Below are positions 1 through 8,535 of a stretch of DNA of 64,000 bases, one piece after another (positions within the stretch are counted from its first letter, which is position 1; the number at the start of each line of letters is the position of its first letter). Location: contig NZ_JANFXK010000012.1 in the NCBI RefSeq assembly GCF_024459955.1, positions 62,001 through 126,000 of the forward strand. The letters run 5' to 3'. The DNA comes from Anaerovorax odorimutans. Lineage in GTDB: Bacteria > Bacillota > Clostridia > Peptostreptococcales > Anaerovoracaceae. The translations under genes were made by a program, and so were the position numbers. The notes under the pieces were generated by a model. That model worked only from the letters and a program-made list of their open reading frames with translations, made no database searches and was not told the DNA's origin.

Positions 1-1518
1 CTCTCCGGAGAGAGAATCGCGATTATCGGGGAAAATTCCTATGAATGGATACTGTCTTATTTTGCTGTGGTCAATGGCGTGGGGACCGCTGTGCCGCTGG
101 ATAAAGAACTGAGCCAAAAGGAGATCGCCAATCTGGTCAGCGTAGCCGGCTGCAAAGCTATCTTTTTTTCTTCATCTTACGAAAAATATGTAAAAGATCT
201 GGATATTCCGGTGAAGCTGAAATTTGAGCTGTACCGAAATGAAGACGTGCCCTTTGACGAAATGGACATGGCCAGCCTGCTCTTCGAAGGAAGAAAGCTT
301 TTGTCGAGGGGAGACAGGCGCTACCTGGACGCAGAGGTGAATCCCAAGGAAGCACGCATCATGCTCTTTACCTCAGGAACCACCGGAGTGCCGAAAGCAG
401 TAATGCTTTCTCACCATAATATTGTATCCAACATTATGAATGTCAGCAGAATTGTGCAGATTCGCCCCGACGACAGGACGCTTTCCATTCTGCCGATCCA
501 CCATACTTTTGAATCTACGGTGGACATCATGACCGTTCTTTATCAGGGCGGATCGATTGCCTTTTTTGAAGGGCTCAAGCATGTGACGAAAAACATGATA
601 GAAGCCCGCGCCAGCATATTGGTGGGAGTTCCGCTGATTTTCGAATCCATCTACGCCAAGCTGTGGAAACAGGCGGAAAAAACCAAACGTGTCAAAGCGC
701 TGAAGGCTGCGATCAAACTCAACCGTTCGCTGCAGAAGCTGGGCGTGGACAAGAGACAGAAACTGTTTCGGGATATCTACGACAATTTCGGTGGCCGGCT
801 GCGAATGATTATAACCGGAGCCGCGGGAATCGATCCCAAGGTCCTCAGAGGTTTTCACGATCTAGGCCTGGAAGTGGCGCAGGGCTACGGCCTGACGGAA
901 ACAGCCCCAATCATTGCGGGAACGCCGGACGGAGAGCGCAAATATAAAAAGACCGGCTCCGTGGGAAAAGTGATCCCGCAGGGCGAGGTGAAAATCATCG
1001 ATGCCAATGAGGAAGGAATCGGCGAAATCGTTTATCGGGGCCCCAATGTTATGCTGGGATATTACGGCATGCCTGAAGAAACGGCCGAGGTCATGGAAGA
1101 CGGATGGTTTCATACCGGAGATCTGGGTTTCATGGACCCGGAAGGCTGGCTGTATATCACCGGCAGGAAGAAAAACGTTATTGTAACCAAAACAGGGAAG
1201 AACATCTACCCGGAAGAACTGGAGCAGCTTGTGGGTGAGATCCGTTACGTACAGGAGTGCATGGTTTACGGTCTGGATGGCGTTGAGACCGGGGATGGAA
1301 CCACGGTAGCCGTACAGGTGCGGCCGGACTATGATGCGATCAAAGAAGCGTTCCCCGGCGGAATGGACGATGAGGATGTCTATAAGCTGATTAAAGGCAT
1401 CATTTCAGAGATGAATCAAAAACTGCCCAATTATAAACGAATCCGCCACGTCGTGATTCGGGATACGGAATTTATAAAAACCACGACCCATAAAATCAAA
1501 AGACAGGATAACCTGTAG
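1..1518 (+). CDS. AMP-forming acyl-CoA synthetase, 5' end outside window
   Basis: Adenylate-forming ligase that would activate a fatty or aryl acid with ATP and load it on CoA. The reading frame is open from base 1, so the gene starts upstream of the window; the in-frame GTG at 67 is internal. Visible family motifs in order are the phosphate-binding loop FTSGTTGVPKAVMLSH (around 370-418), GYGLTETAP (around 885), the HTGDLG motif (about 1110) and the hinge GRKKNVIVTKTGKNIYPEELE region (about 1164-1230). The C-terminal catalytic Lys region is present (KTTTHKIKRQ). This order and the insert-rich middle resemble long-chain fatty-acid CoA ligases; the exact substrate cannot be read. A second acyl-CoA synthetase lies at 2642. 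Confidence 0.88.
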   Translation, partial: LSGERIAIIGENSYEWILSYFAVVNGVGTAVPLDKELSQKEIANLVSVAGCKAIFFSSSYEKYVKDLDIPVKLKFELYRNEDVPFDEMDMASLLFEGRKLLSRGDRRYLDAEVNPKEARIMLFTSGTTGVPKAVMLSHHNIVSNIMNVSRIVQIRPDDRTLSILPIHHTFESTVDIMTVLYQGGSIAFFEGLKHVTKNMIEARASILVGVPLIFESIYAKLWKQAEKTKRVKALKAAIKLNRSLQKLGVDKRQKLFRDIYDNFGGRLRMIITGAAGIDPKVLRGFHDLGLEVAQGYGLTETAPIIAGTPDGERKYKKTGSVGKVIPQGEVKIIDANEEGIGEIVYRGPNVMLGYYGMPEETAEVMEDGWFHTGDLGFMDPEGWLYITGRKKNVIVTKTGKNIYPEELEQLVGEIRYVQECMVYGLDGVETGDGTTVAVQVRPDYDAIKEAFPGGMDDEDVYKLIKGIISEMNQKLPNYKRIRHVVIRDTEFIKTTTHKIKRQDNL

Positions 1519-1544
1519 CATACATCGGCGGAGGTTGCTTCCGG

Positions 1545-1564
1545 GGCCGGGAGATTCCCCGGCC
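1545..1564. terminator. hairpin between convergent genes
   Basis: A perfect 7-bp inverted repeat (GGCCGGG / CCCGGCC, 6-nt loop) lies between the end of the acyl-CoA synthetase and the convergent carboxypeptidase gene. It has no T-run on either side, so its role as a terminator is only a guess from position. Confidence 0.3.
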
Positions 1565-1586
1565 GCCAAGGCATCTGTCAGCAGGC

Positions 1587-2534
1587 TCAGATCTGAAAAA
1601 GGATTTTCAGGCCGCTGGCATCGAGTACAGTTTGGGCTCCCAGGGGTACGGTGATCTGAGGATCGATATGGCCTGCCCGGAAATTGGAGATGACAGGCTT
1701 GCGCCAGGGCAATATAGTTTCATTGAATATATCGGAAAGACTTAAAGAGCTTTCGGCAGTACGGGCGCGATCAAAACCCCCGTTTACCGGAGGCTCTTCG
1801 CATTGGGTGAAAGTGCCCAGCAGGACCCCGGCGCAGTCGCGGAATTTTCCTGCCAGAGAAAGAGCCGTAAGGGCCCGGTCCAGCCGGTAAGGACGTTCGC
1901 CCACATCTTCAATAAAAAGAATTCGCCCCCTGGTATCCACTTCGTAGGGAGACCCCAGCGTTCCCAATATCACAGAGAGGTTGCCACCGACAATCATGCC
2001 GCTGGCTTTTCCGGGGTATAAGCTCTGCAGATCCTGTCCCGGAGGATTGACTGCAAGCTCCCGGGTGCTGCCCGAAAACAAGTGCTTTTTCAGGTTTTCC
2101 ATAGAAAAAGGATCCAGACTGTCGTAGCCGGCTCCGGGCATGGGGCCGTGGAATGTAATAAGGCCGCAGATCTGATTAAAGGCCAGATGAAGGGCCGTGA
2201 CATCGCTGAATCCTACGAATATTTTGGGATTTTTTCTTATAAGCGAAAAATCCAGGAGGGGCAGCAGCCTGGCAGAGCCATAGCCGCCTCTGATGCAGAA
2301 AATTCCTCTGATGGAGGGATCGGAGAAAGCCCGGTTAATATCATCGGCCCGCACCTGATCGGGGCCGGACAGATAACCGCGGCAAAGGGTGCAGCTGTTC
2401 ATGATTACTGGTTTCAGGCCCAGAAAACGGATTGAGGTCTCCGCTCGCCTGACAGCCTCCTCAGAAGCCGGCGAGGACGGGGCGGTGACGGCTACCCGAT
2501 CGCCTTTTTTTAACGGATGTGGTCTGGTCAGCAT
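1587..2534 (-). CDS. LD-carboxypeptidase (peptidase family S66)
   Basis: Predicted serine carboxypeptidase of the LdcA/MccF family, which trims the terminal D-Ala from murein tetrapeptides or cleaves related peptide conjugates in the cytoplasm. At 315 residues it has the usual length. The N-terminal domain carries IRGGYGSARL (about 81-90) and the nucleophile elbow VGFSDVTAL with Ser110; the C-terminal domain carries FIEDVGE (Glu209) and GHIDP (His289), the expected Ser-Glu-His triad. The start is supported by AAGGAG a few bases upstream on the minus strand. It is convergent with the preceding gene and divergent from the next, so it is probably monocistronic. Recycling of cell wall versus detoxification of peptide antibiotics cannot be told apart. 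Confidence 0.88.
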   Translation of the reverse strand: MLTRPHPLKKGDRVAVTAPSSPASEEAVRRAETSIRFLGLKPVIMNSCTLCRGYLSGPDQVRADDINRAFSDPSIRGIFCIRGGYGSARLLPLLDFSLIRKNPKIFVGFSDVTALHLAFNQICGLITFHGPMPGAGYDSLDPFSMENLKKHLFSGSTRELAVNPPGQDLQSLYPGKASGMIVGGNLSVILGTLGSPYEVDTRGRILFIEDVGERPYRLDRALTALSLAGKFRDCAGVLLGTFTQCEEPPVNGGFDRARTAESSLSLSDIFNETILPWRKPVISNFRAGHIDPQITVPLGAQTVLDASGLKILFQI

Positions 2535-2582
2535 GGTTTCATACTCCTTTTTCTTAATATTTCTAATTATATTTTTTTGTGG

Positions 2583-2611
2583 TGGAAAATAGAAGAAGGG
2601 AGTAGTATAAT
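2583..2611 (+). promoter_or_regulatory. candidate sigma-A promoter for the 2642 gene
   Basis: A perfect -10 TATAAT at 2606-2611 sits 17 bp after a weak -35 (TGGAAA, 2583-2588). It lies 31 bp before the start codon, which is preceded by GAGGTGAT. Confidence 0.5.
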
Positions 2612-2641
2612 AGTCAAGATATACTGAAATGAGGTGATAGA

Positions 2642-4285
2642 ATGGAACAAGACAGAAAATTTATTTACGAAGAATATATTGATGTGACAGAAGACGGAGA
2701 CGGTGCGCTCCAGTCTATCGAATTCAAAAATTACGATAAATTCAACTTTGCTTTTGATATTGTGGATAAGCTGGCCCAGCAGCAGCCGGACAAGCTGGCT
2801 ATGCTGCATATTGCTAAAAACAAGAGAAAACGTGAGCTTACCTTTGAGGATATGAGCAAGTATTCCTCCAAAGCGGCGGCATATTTCCAGTCTCTGGGCA
2901 TAAGAAAAGGGGACCGGGTCATGCTGGTGCTCAAGCGTCATTATCAGTTCTGGTTCGCGATCCTTGGACTTCACAAACTGGGCGCCGTAGCGATTCCGGC
3001 CACCAATCTGATGAAGCAGCACGACTTTGAATACCGCTTTGAAGCGGCAGGGGTCAAAGCAATCGTCTGCACGGCAGACGACAATGTGGCTTACCAGGTA
3101 GAGCTGGCTTTGGAAAATACTTCCAGCGACATAATCAAGATCATTGTCAGAGGCAAGAGAGACGGATGGGATTCCTTTGACAGGGGAATCCAGCAGTTCG
3201 ACGATCCTTTTGTTCCGGAGGAGTACGCAGGGGGAGACGATCCCTCCATCATGTTCTTTACTTCCGGCACTACCGGCTATCCGAAAATCGCCACGCATAC
3301 TTTTAAATATCCCCTGGGACATTTCATAACCGCCAAGTATTGGCATCAGGTGGATCCGGACGGAATTCACTTTACCATTTCCGACACGGGATGGGGCAAG
3401 GCCCTCTGGGGCAAGCTATACGGCCAGTGGCTTTGTGAAGCCCCGGTGTTTACCTACGACATGGACAGCTTTGATGCCGGAGAAATCATGGACATGATCG
3501 GCAGATACAAGATTACGACTTTCTGCGCGCCTCCGACCGTTTACCGTATGATGATTAAAAAGGATTTTTCCAAATACGATTTCAGCGCCTTAAAACACGC
3601 CACCACAGCCGGAGAAGCTCTTAACGCGGAGGTATTCAACCAGTTTAAAAGCGTGACCGGCCTGTCGCTGCACGAGGGCTTTGGGCAGACGGAAATGACT
3701 CTGGCCATCGGAACGCTCAAAGGAACTGAGCCAAAAGCCGGTTCCATGGGAAAACCGACCCCGATGTACGATATTGATCTTTTGGGAGAGGACGGAAAAC
3801 CCGCAAAGACGGGAGAAACAGGCGAGATCGTGGTCCGCACCAAGAACGGAGCGCCCGTCGGACTGTTCGACGGCTATTACAGAAGCGAAGAAATGACCCG
3901 TCAGGCCTGGCACGATGGGATTTATCACACAGGCGACACGGCCTGGAGAGATGAGGACGGATATTTCTGGTATGTGGGGCGCGACGACGATGTGATTAAG
4001 TCCGCAGGCTATCGAATCGGACCTTTTGAAATCGAAAGCGTCCTGATGGAGCTGCCTTATGTGCTGGAATGCGGTGTTACTTCCGTACACGCGAAGATCC
4101 GCGGACAGGTCATCAAAGCCTGCATCGTGCTGATTGACGGTGTGGAAGGCACGGATGATCTGAAAAAAGAAATTCAGCGCTATGCCAGAAAGAAAATGGC
4201 CAGCTACAAATATCCGAGGATCATCGAATTCTGGGAAGAGCTGCCGAAAACCATCAGCGGAAAAATACAGCATAATAAACTTTAG
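2642..4285 (+). CDS. AMP-forming acyl-CoA synthetase (acetyl-/medium-chain type)
   Basis: Predicted adenylate-forming CoA ligase of 547 residues. Motifs seen: FFTSGTTGYPKIATH (phosphate loop, about residue 206), EGFGQTEMT (about 345), YHTGDTAWRDEDGYFWYVGR (about 428-447) with the Asp of the adenine site, DDVIKSAGYRIGPFEIES hinge, and the C-terminal PKTISGKIQ with the catalytic Lys. The layout matches the acetyl-CoA/medium-chain acyl-CoA synthetase branch rather than the long-chain branch of the gene at position 1. GAGGTGAT precedes the ATG. The ABC-F gene follows after 8 bp, so the two are probably cotranscribed. Substrate is unknown; short or branched acids from amino-acid fermentation are plausible (inference). 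Confidence 0.88.
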   Translation: MEQDRKFIYEEYIDVTEDGDGALQSIEFKNYDKFNFAFDIVDKLAQQQPDKLAMLHIAKNKRKRELTFEDMSKYSSKAAAYFQSLGIRKGDRVMLVLKRHYQFWFAILGLHKLGAVAIPATNLMKQHDFEYRFEAAGVKAIVCTADDNVAYQVELALENTSSDIIKIIVRGKRDGWDSFDRGIQQFDDPFVPEEYAGGDDPSIMFFTSGTTGYPKIATHTFKYPLGHFITAKYWHQVDPDGIHFTISDTGWGKALWGKLYGQWLCEAPVFTYDMDSFDAGEIMDMIGRYKITTFCAPPTVYRMMIKKDFSKYDFSALKHATTAGEALNAEVFNQFKSVTGLSLHEGFGQTEMTLAIGTLKGTEPKAGSMGKPTPMYDIDLLGEDGKPAKTGETGEIVVRTKNGAPVGLFDGYYRSEEMTRQAWHDGIYHTGDTAWRDEDGYFWYVGRDDDVIKSAGYRIGPFEIESVLMELPYVLECGVTSVHAKIRGQVIKACIVLIDGVEGTDDLKKEIQRYARKKMASYKYPRIIEFWEELPKTISGKIQHNKL

Positions 4286-4293
4286 AGGAAATC

Positions 4294-6096
4294 ATGGTTT
4301 TACTTACATGTGAACATATTAAAAAAAGCTATACGGAAAAACCCCTGCTTACGGATATTAACCTAACCATTCAGGATACGGACAAAATTGGTTTTGTCGG
4401 CGTAAACGGCACAGGAAAGTCTACGCTTTTGAAGATCGTTTCCGGCGTTTTGGAACCGGAAGGCGGGAGCATGATACGATCCAGAGAGCTGAAGATCGGC
4501 TATCTGCCGCAGAATCCCGATTATGACGGAGGACTGACGATTCTGGAGCAGGCGGTTCTTTACGTGCGCAGGGCCGAGGAAAAAAACGGACAGGGGCGGA
4601 CGAAGACGGAAGAGTATCAGATCAAGGCGATGCTGGGAAAGCTGGGTATGCAGGACACTGATCTGAGGATGGATACGCTGTCCGGCGGTCAGCGAAAACG
4701 AGTTGCCATGGCGGCCGTACTGGCACAGGAAAGCAATCTTTTGATTCTGGATGAACCGACCAACCATATGGACAACGATATCATCGAATGGATGGAAGGG
4801 TTTTTAAAAAAATATAAGGGTGCGATCTTTATGATTACCCATGACCGATATTTCCTGGATCGAGTGACCAACCGTATCGCGGAGATCGACCAGGGCGTAC
4901 TTTACAGCTATGACGGAAATTACGACCGCTATCTGGAAACAAAGGCCGCACGCCAGGAAATGGCTATGGCCTCAGAGCGGAAGAGGGCGGCAATCTATAA
5001 AAAAGAGCTGGCCTGGATTCGCAGAGGAGCACAGGCCAGGAGCACCAAAGCCAAGGGACGTATCCAGAGGTTTGAAGAGCTGGAGGCCGCCAGGCTGGTA
5101 ACGGATGATTCCTCGCTGGAGCTGAGTACGGTCAGCAGCCGGCTGGGGAAAAAGATCATAGAGCTTGAGGAGCTTTCCAAGAGTTACGGGGACAAGGCAC
5201 TGGTCCGCGGGTTTTCCTATACCGTGCTGCGCAACGACCGTATCGGAATTATCGGTCCCAATGGCTGCGGAAAATCGACTTTGCTGAAAATGATTATGGG
5301 ACAGGTGACGCCGGATGAAGGCCGTGCGGAAAAGGGCGATACGGTGAAGATCGGCTATTTTTCCCAGGAAAATGAAGCGTTGGATGAAGATAAGCGTATC
5401 ATCCAATACATCGGAGAGATCGCAGGCAGCGTCCGCACGGAAGAAGGCGTTTTTTCCGCCTCTCAGATGCTGGAACGTTTTCTCTTTCCTCCTCATATGC
5501 ACAGCGTTAAAGTGGGAGCATTGTCCGGCGGCGAAAAGCGGCGGCTCTATCTGCTGAGCATTCTCATGCAGGCCCCCAATGTGCTGATTTTCGACGAACC
5601 GACCAATGATCTGGATATCGAGACCCTTACGATTTTGGAAGACTATCTCGATAGTTTTCCGGGAGCGGTTCTCATCGTCTCCCATGACCGGTACTTTCTG
5701 GACCGTCTGGCAGTGAGGACCTTTGTTTTTGAAGGGGAGGGACATATTGCCCATTATCCGGGCGGATATACGGACTATATGCTGCGGGAAAAACCGCAGC
5801 AGCAGAAGAGCGAGCCCAGGGCGGACAGGCCCAGGACAAAACCTCAGCCGGAGAAAAAGAAAAAACTGAAATTTTCCTATAAAGAACAGCGGGAATACGA
5901 AACCATTGAGGATGATATTTCGGGGCTGGAAGAAAAAATGCGTCAGACCGAAGAAGAGATGGCCAGGAATGCCACCAACTCCGGTGAGCTTTCCCGACTG
6001 ACAGCGGAGCACCAGCAGCTGGAAGAACAGCTTCTGGAAAAAATGGAACGCTGGGAATATCTCAGTGAGCTGGAGGAGAAGATCAGAAACCAGTAA
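4294..6096 (+). CDS. ABC-F family ATPase, Uup-like
   Basis: Soluble tandem-ATPase protein of the ABC-F family, acting on ribosomes rather than as a transporter. The 600 residues contain Walker A GVNGTGKST (about 35), signature LSGGQRKR (about 129) and Walker B LILDEPTNHMD (about 148), a linker rich in charged residues, then a second set: GPNGCGKST (about 321), LSGGEKRR (about 410) and FDEPTNDLD (about 432). A basic then coiled-coil C-terminal extension (about 515-600) resembles the Uup tail. No membrane segment is present. It starts 8 bp after the acyl-CoA synthetase with GAGGAAA as ribosome site. Antibiotic protection is possible for ABC-F proteins but nothing here indicates it; a housekeeping translation factor is more likely. 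Confidence 0.9.
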   Translation: MVLLTCEHIKKSYTEKPLLTDINLTIQDTDKIGFVGVNGTGKSTLLKIVSGVLEPEGGSMIRSRELKIGYLPQNPDYDGGLTILEQAVLYVRRAEEKNGQGRTKTEEYQIKAMLGKLGMQDTDLRMDTLSGGQRKRVAMAAVLAQESNLLILDEPTNHMDNDIIEWMEGFLKKYKGAIFMITHDRYFLDRVTNRIAEIDQGVLYSYDGNYDRYLETKAARQEMAMASERKRAAIYKKELAWIRRGAQARSTKAKGRIQRFEELEAARLVTDDSSLELSTVSSRLGKKIIELEELSKSYGDKALVRGFSYTVLRNDRIGIIGPNGCGKSTLLKMIMGQVTPDEGRAEKGDTVKIGYFSQENEALDEDKRIIQYIGEIAGSVRTEEGVFSASQMLERFLFPPHMHSVKVGALSGGEKRRLYLLSILMQAPNVLIFDEPTNDLDIETLTILEDYLDSFPGAVLIVSHDRYFLDRLAVRTFVFEGEGHIAHYPGGYTDYMLREKPQQQKSEPRADRPRTKPQPEKKKKLKFSYKEQREYETIEDDISGLEEKMRQTEEEMARNATNSGELSRLTAEHQQLEEQLLEKMERWEYLSELEEKIRNQ

Positions 6097-6168
6097 AGCC
6101 GAAATATCGCTGTAACGGATCAGAAGCGTATCGGCGGTGGAGAGCCTGAAAAGAAATTGGAAAATAGC

Positions 6169-6196
6169 TTGAAAATTCTGAAAAAAGTGATAAAAT
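6169..6196 (+). promoter_or_regulatory. candidate promoter for the amino-acid permease
   Basis: TTGAAA (6169-6174) and TAAAAT (6191-6196) are separated by 16 bp, about 80 bp before the permease start. Confidence 0.55.
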
Positions 6197-6213
6197 AAAA
6201 AATGACCTTAGTA

Positions 6214-6253
6214 CGGATCAGGCAGCGACCCGCCTGACCCGATTTTTATTTTT
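6214..6253 (+). terminator. hairpin plus T-run in the permease leader
   Basis: CGGATCAGGC (6214-6223) can pair with GCCTGACCCG (6232-6241) with one mismatch, followed by ATTTTTATTTTT. It lies between the promoter above and the permease start, so it is either the terminator of the upstream ABC-F transcript or an attenuator/5' stem of the permease mRNA. Confidence 0.5.
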
Positions 6254-6276
6254 AGAAAGGCAGAAAGGAGGACACC

Positions 6277-7986
6277 ATGAAGGACAAACATTTGGAAGGT
6301 GTTGGCGCTCTGAAACGACGGCATGTCGGCGTTTGGGGAGTAGTCTTCATGATTTATTGCCTGGTTGCGGCCGGTGCTTTTGGTATCGAAGAAATGATTC
6401 CCATCAGCGGGCCGGGACTCACTTTATTAATGCTGGTATTATTTCCTATTTTTTGGGCTCTTCCAATCAGTGAAATGGTGGCAGAACTGGGCGCCGTACT
6501 CCCGTCAGAGGGCGGAGCTTACGTATGGACCAGGGATGCGATGGGAGAAATGTGGGGCTGGCAGGTCGGCTTCTGGGGGACCATCAGTACCTGGCTTCAG
6601 CAGGCCATGTATGTTGTCCTGGTAGTCGGGTATGTTGAAAAGTTCTGGCATATGACAGACATGACAGCTACGATTTTAAAAGTTTTAATGATCGTTATTT
6701 TTTCCGCCGTTAACTTAATGGGTATCAAAGAGGTATCCAGCCTGAGTACGATTTTCTCACTGCTGGTTATCGTTGGATTTGGTGCCGTTATGATCGTCGG
6801 ATTCGCCAACTGGAACACGAACCCGATCGAACCGTTCTACAACGTGGATGAAGGCGTTGTGGGAAGTCTGGGCGGAAGCATCTGTATCGCCATCTGGATG
6901 TACAGCGGATATGAATGTATGTCCAATGTGGCCGGTGAACTGGAAAATCCACAAACCATTCCCAAGGGGCTGATTATCGCTATGCCGATCATCGCCCTGA
7001 GCTATCTGCTTCCAACCATGGCCGGCCTTGCTTCTGTAGGCAACTGGGAGCTGTGGAATACGGAAGGCGCAAATGCGGTCGGCTACATGGACGTCCTAAT
7101 TCAATTCGTAGGACCGGCGGCCGGAATGGGATTCCTGGTAATCGCTATTTTATCCAACTGTTCCATCTTTAACGCTTACATAGCATCCGGTTCCAGAGGT
7201 TTCTTTGTTATGGCGGACGACCATCTGTTCCCGAGATTCCTCTGCAGAGTTTCTAAAAACAGAGGCGTACCGGCAGTAAGCATCATCATTATGGCCGTAT
7301 TTACGATTTTCCTCTGTAAATTCGACTTTGTAACACTGGCAATGGCAACAACGCCGCCGATGCTGTATCTGTATATGTGTCTTGCGGTTGCAGTCCACAG
7401 ACTGAGAAAAGTTTACCCGATCGAGGAAAGAAAAAAGCTGGGGCTTTACTCCATACCATTTGGCAAAGTGGGTCTGTATGCCATGACCATCTGCCCGTTC
7501 ATCATTGCGGCCATCGCGCTGTATGTTAACGGAACCGATTATTTCATTTCCGGGTTCCTGATGCTGGCCATCAGCCTGGTAGGCTATCTGATCTGCAAAT
7601 GGGTCTATGGCGGAATGGCCAAGGAAGACCCGATCGGCCATCCTCTCAACCCGAAGACAAAGCTTGCGCAGGGAGATACGGTTTATATCGGAGCATATGT
7701 GGCTCTGGCCGGTTTTGTCGCTCTCCTGGGTTCTGTACTCCTGAAATGGTACGAAGGCAGCTGGGGCGAAGAATATTATCTCGAGGAATACGGCAGCGGA
7801 TTCTTCAGCGATTTCTGGGGAATGATCCATTGGTGCAGAATCGGGGGAATTGTCCTGCTAGTAGTAGGATTGGTGATTTTCTTCGTGGGAAGGAAGAAAG
7901 ACCCGACGTTGCCGATTAAGCAGCAGCCGATTCCTACGGAAGGCCTGGGCGTCAGTCTGAAGAAAGATTTTAAGGCTGAATCCTGA
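6277..7986 (+). CDS. APC-superfamily amino-acid permease
   Basis: Polytopic transporter of 569 residues with about 12-14 hydrophobic segments, including an N-terminal stretch GAFGIEEMIPISGPGLT (about 31-47) typical of the first broken helix of amino acid/polyamine/organocation carriers, and LGAVLPSEGGAYVW in helix 2. It would exchange or import amino acids across the cytoplasmic membrane. The C-terminal 100 residues contain two further membrane segments and a basic tail. GAAAGGAGG precedes the ATG. It appears monocistronic: promoter and hairpin upstream, a strong stem downstream. Resemblance to glutamate/GABA-type antiporters is possible but the substrate cannot be assigned. Confidence 0.85.
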   Translation: MKDKHLEGVGALKRRHVGVWGVVFMIYCLVAAGAFGIEEMIPISGPGLTLLMLVLFPIFWALPISEMVAELGAVLPSEGGAYVWTRDAMGEMWGWQVGFWGTISTWLQQAMYVVLVVGYVEKFWHMTDMTATILKVLMIVIFSAVNLMGIKEVSSLSTIFSLLVIVGFGAVMIVGFANWNTNPIEPFYNVDEGVVGSLGGSICIAIWMYSGYECMSNVAGELENPQTIPKGLIIAMPIIALSYLLPTMAGLASVGNWELWNTEGANAVGYMDVLIQFVGPAAGMGFLVIAILSNCSIFNAYIASGSRGFFVMADDHLFPRFLCRVSKNRGVPAVSIIIMAVFTIFLCKFDFVTLAMATTPPMLYLYMCLAVAVHRLRKVYPIEERKKLGLYSIPFGKVGLYAMTICPFIIAAIALYVNGTDYFISGFLMLAISLVGYLICKWVYGGMAKEDPIGHPLNPKTKLAQGDTVYIGAYVALAGFVALLGSVLLKWYEGSWGEEYYLEEYGSGFFSDFWGMIHWCRIGGIVLLVVGLVIFFVGRKKDPTLPIKQQPIPTEGLGVSLKKDFKAES

Positions 7987-8034
7987 TCTCAGCAGCAAAA
8001 TAGTCCTGGGAATAAAAAATTGAAAGAATGCTTT

Positions 8035-8072
8035 ACGGGCACCGAGGAACGCTTGCGATCCTCGGTGTCCGT
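8035..8072. other. long perfect hairpin of unknown role
   Basis: A 14-bp stem (8035-8048 with 8059-8072, one G-U pair, 10-nt loop) lies 48 bp after the permease stop. No T-run follows on the plus strand, so it is not a canonical terminator; it may be an mRNA 3' stabilising stem or a processed RNA. The stretch up to 8127 holds no gene that I can see. Confidence 0.5.
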
Positions 8073-8127
8073 GCGTTACAGGGAAAGGAAAAGCTAATTG
8101 ACAGATGGAGAAATGCTTGTTTTGAGC

Positions 8128-8205
8128 AAACAAATACATATGTAAAACAAATTAATATTTTAATGAAGCAAATTGATACTGAAAGATATTTGACAGTAAA
8201 CAAAC
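8128..8205 (+). repeat. AAACAAAT-type repeats upstream of small peptide gene
   Basis: Four near-copies of an 8-mer: AAACAAAT at 8128 and 8145, AAGCAAAT at 8166 and AAACAAAC at 8198, the last inside the promoter spacer. They have the look of a multi-site operator or activator array, though the segment is A-rich and some recurrence is expected by chance. Confidence 0.35.
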
Positions 8206-8218
8206 TAAGCGCTATACT
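8190..8218 (+). promoter_or_regulatory. consensus sigma-A promoter for small peptide gene
   Basis: TTGACA (8190-8195), a 17-bp spacer and TATACT (8213-8218): near-perfect vegetative promoter, 47 bp before the ATG of the 38-codon gene. Confidence 0.75.
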
Positions 8219-8264
8219 AAAATTGTAAAGAAAATCGTGTAGCAAAACAGAAAAGAGGGATATT

Positions 8265-8381
8265 ATGAGTACTGCTACCAAGAACGCTATTGTTAAGAAG
8301 GTTAACGCTTTAAAAGAAGGTTTTATCAACTGTGCGGAGCTGATGGATGAATGCATCATTCAAAAAGGACTTCTTAAATAG
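8265..8381 (+). CDS. 38-residue peptide of unknown function
   Basis: A short reading frame starting MSTATKNAIVKKVNALKEGF. The N-terminal half is basic and could form an amphipathic helix; the C-terminal half is more acidic and contains two cysteines spaced by six residues (Cys23, Cys30). There is no signal peptide, leader-type Gly-Gly site or transmembrane segment. Support for a real gene is the context: a consensus promoter, AGAGGGA ribosome site 4-5 bases before ATG, and a textbook terminator starting 35 bp after the stop, making a monocistronic unit. I do not recognise the family. A small regulatory or stress protein, or an intracellular peptide, are possible; an sRNA with incidental coding is the alternative. 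Confidence 0.65.
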   Translation: MSTATKNAIVKKVNALKEGFINCAELMDECIIQKGLLK

Positions 8382-8415
8382 TATATCTGTTAAAACAAAT
8401 ATATAAATATTTTTT

Positions 8416-8441
8416 CCGGTAAGCGCGCTTACCGGTTTTTT
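8416..8441 (+). terminator. intrinsic terminator of small peptide gene
   Basis: CCGGTAAGC / GCTTACCGG, a perfect 9-bp stem with a 2-nt centre, followed by TTTTTT. Confidence 0.85.
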
Positions 8442-8535
8442 GTTTGTTAAATAAAGGAACCCGTAACACCGCTTTTTATTGCGAATGCCCGCAGTCCGTA
8501 ATATAATGAAGCCATAACGCAAAAAGGAGAATGTT

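Noticed and set aside
4294-6096. ABC-F gene as a macrolide-resistance partner (Msr type) of the Mef-like pump
   Set aside because: It is 36 kb away, has a Uup-like C-terminal coiled coil and no drug-responsive leader.
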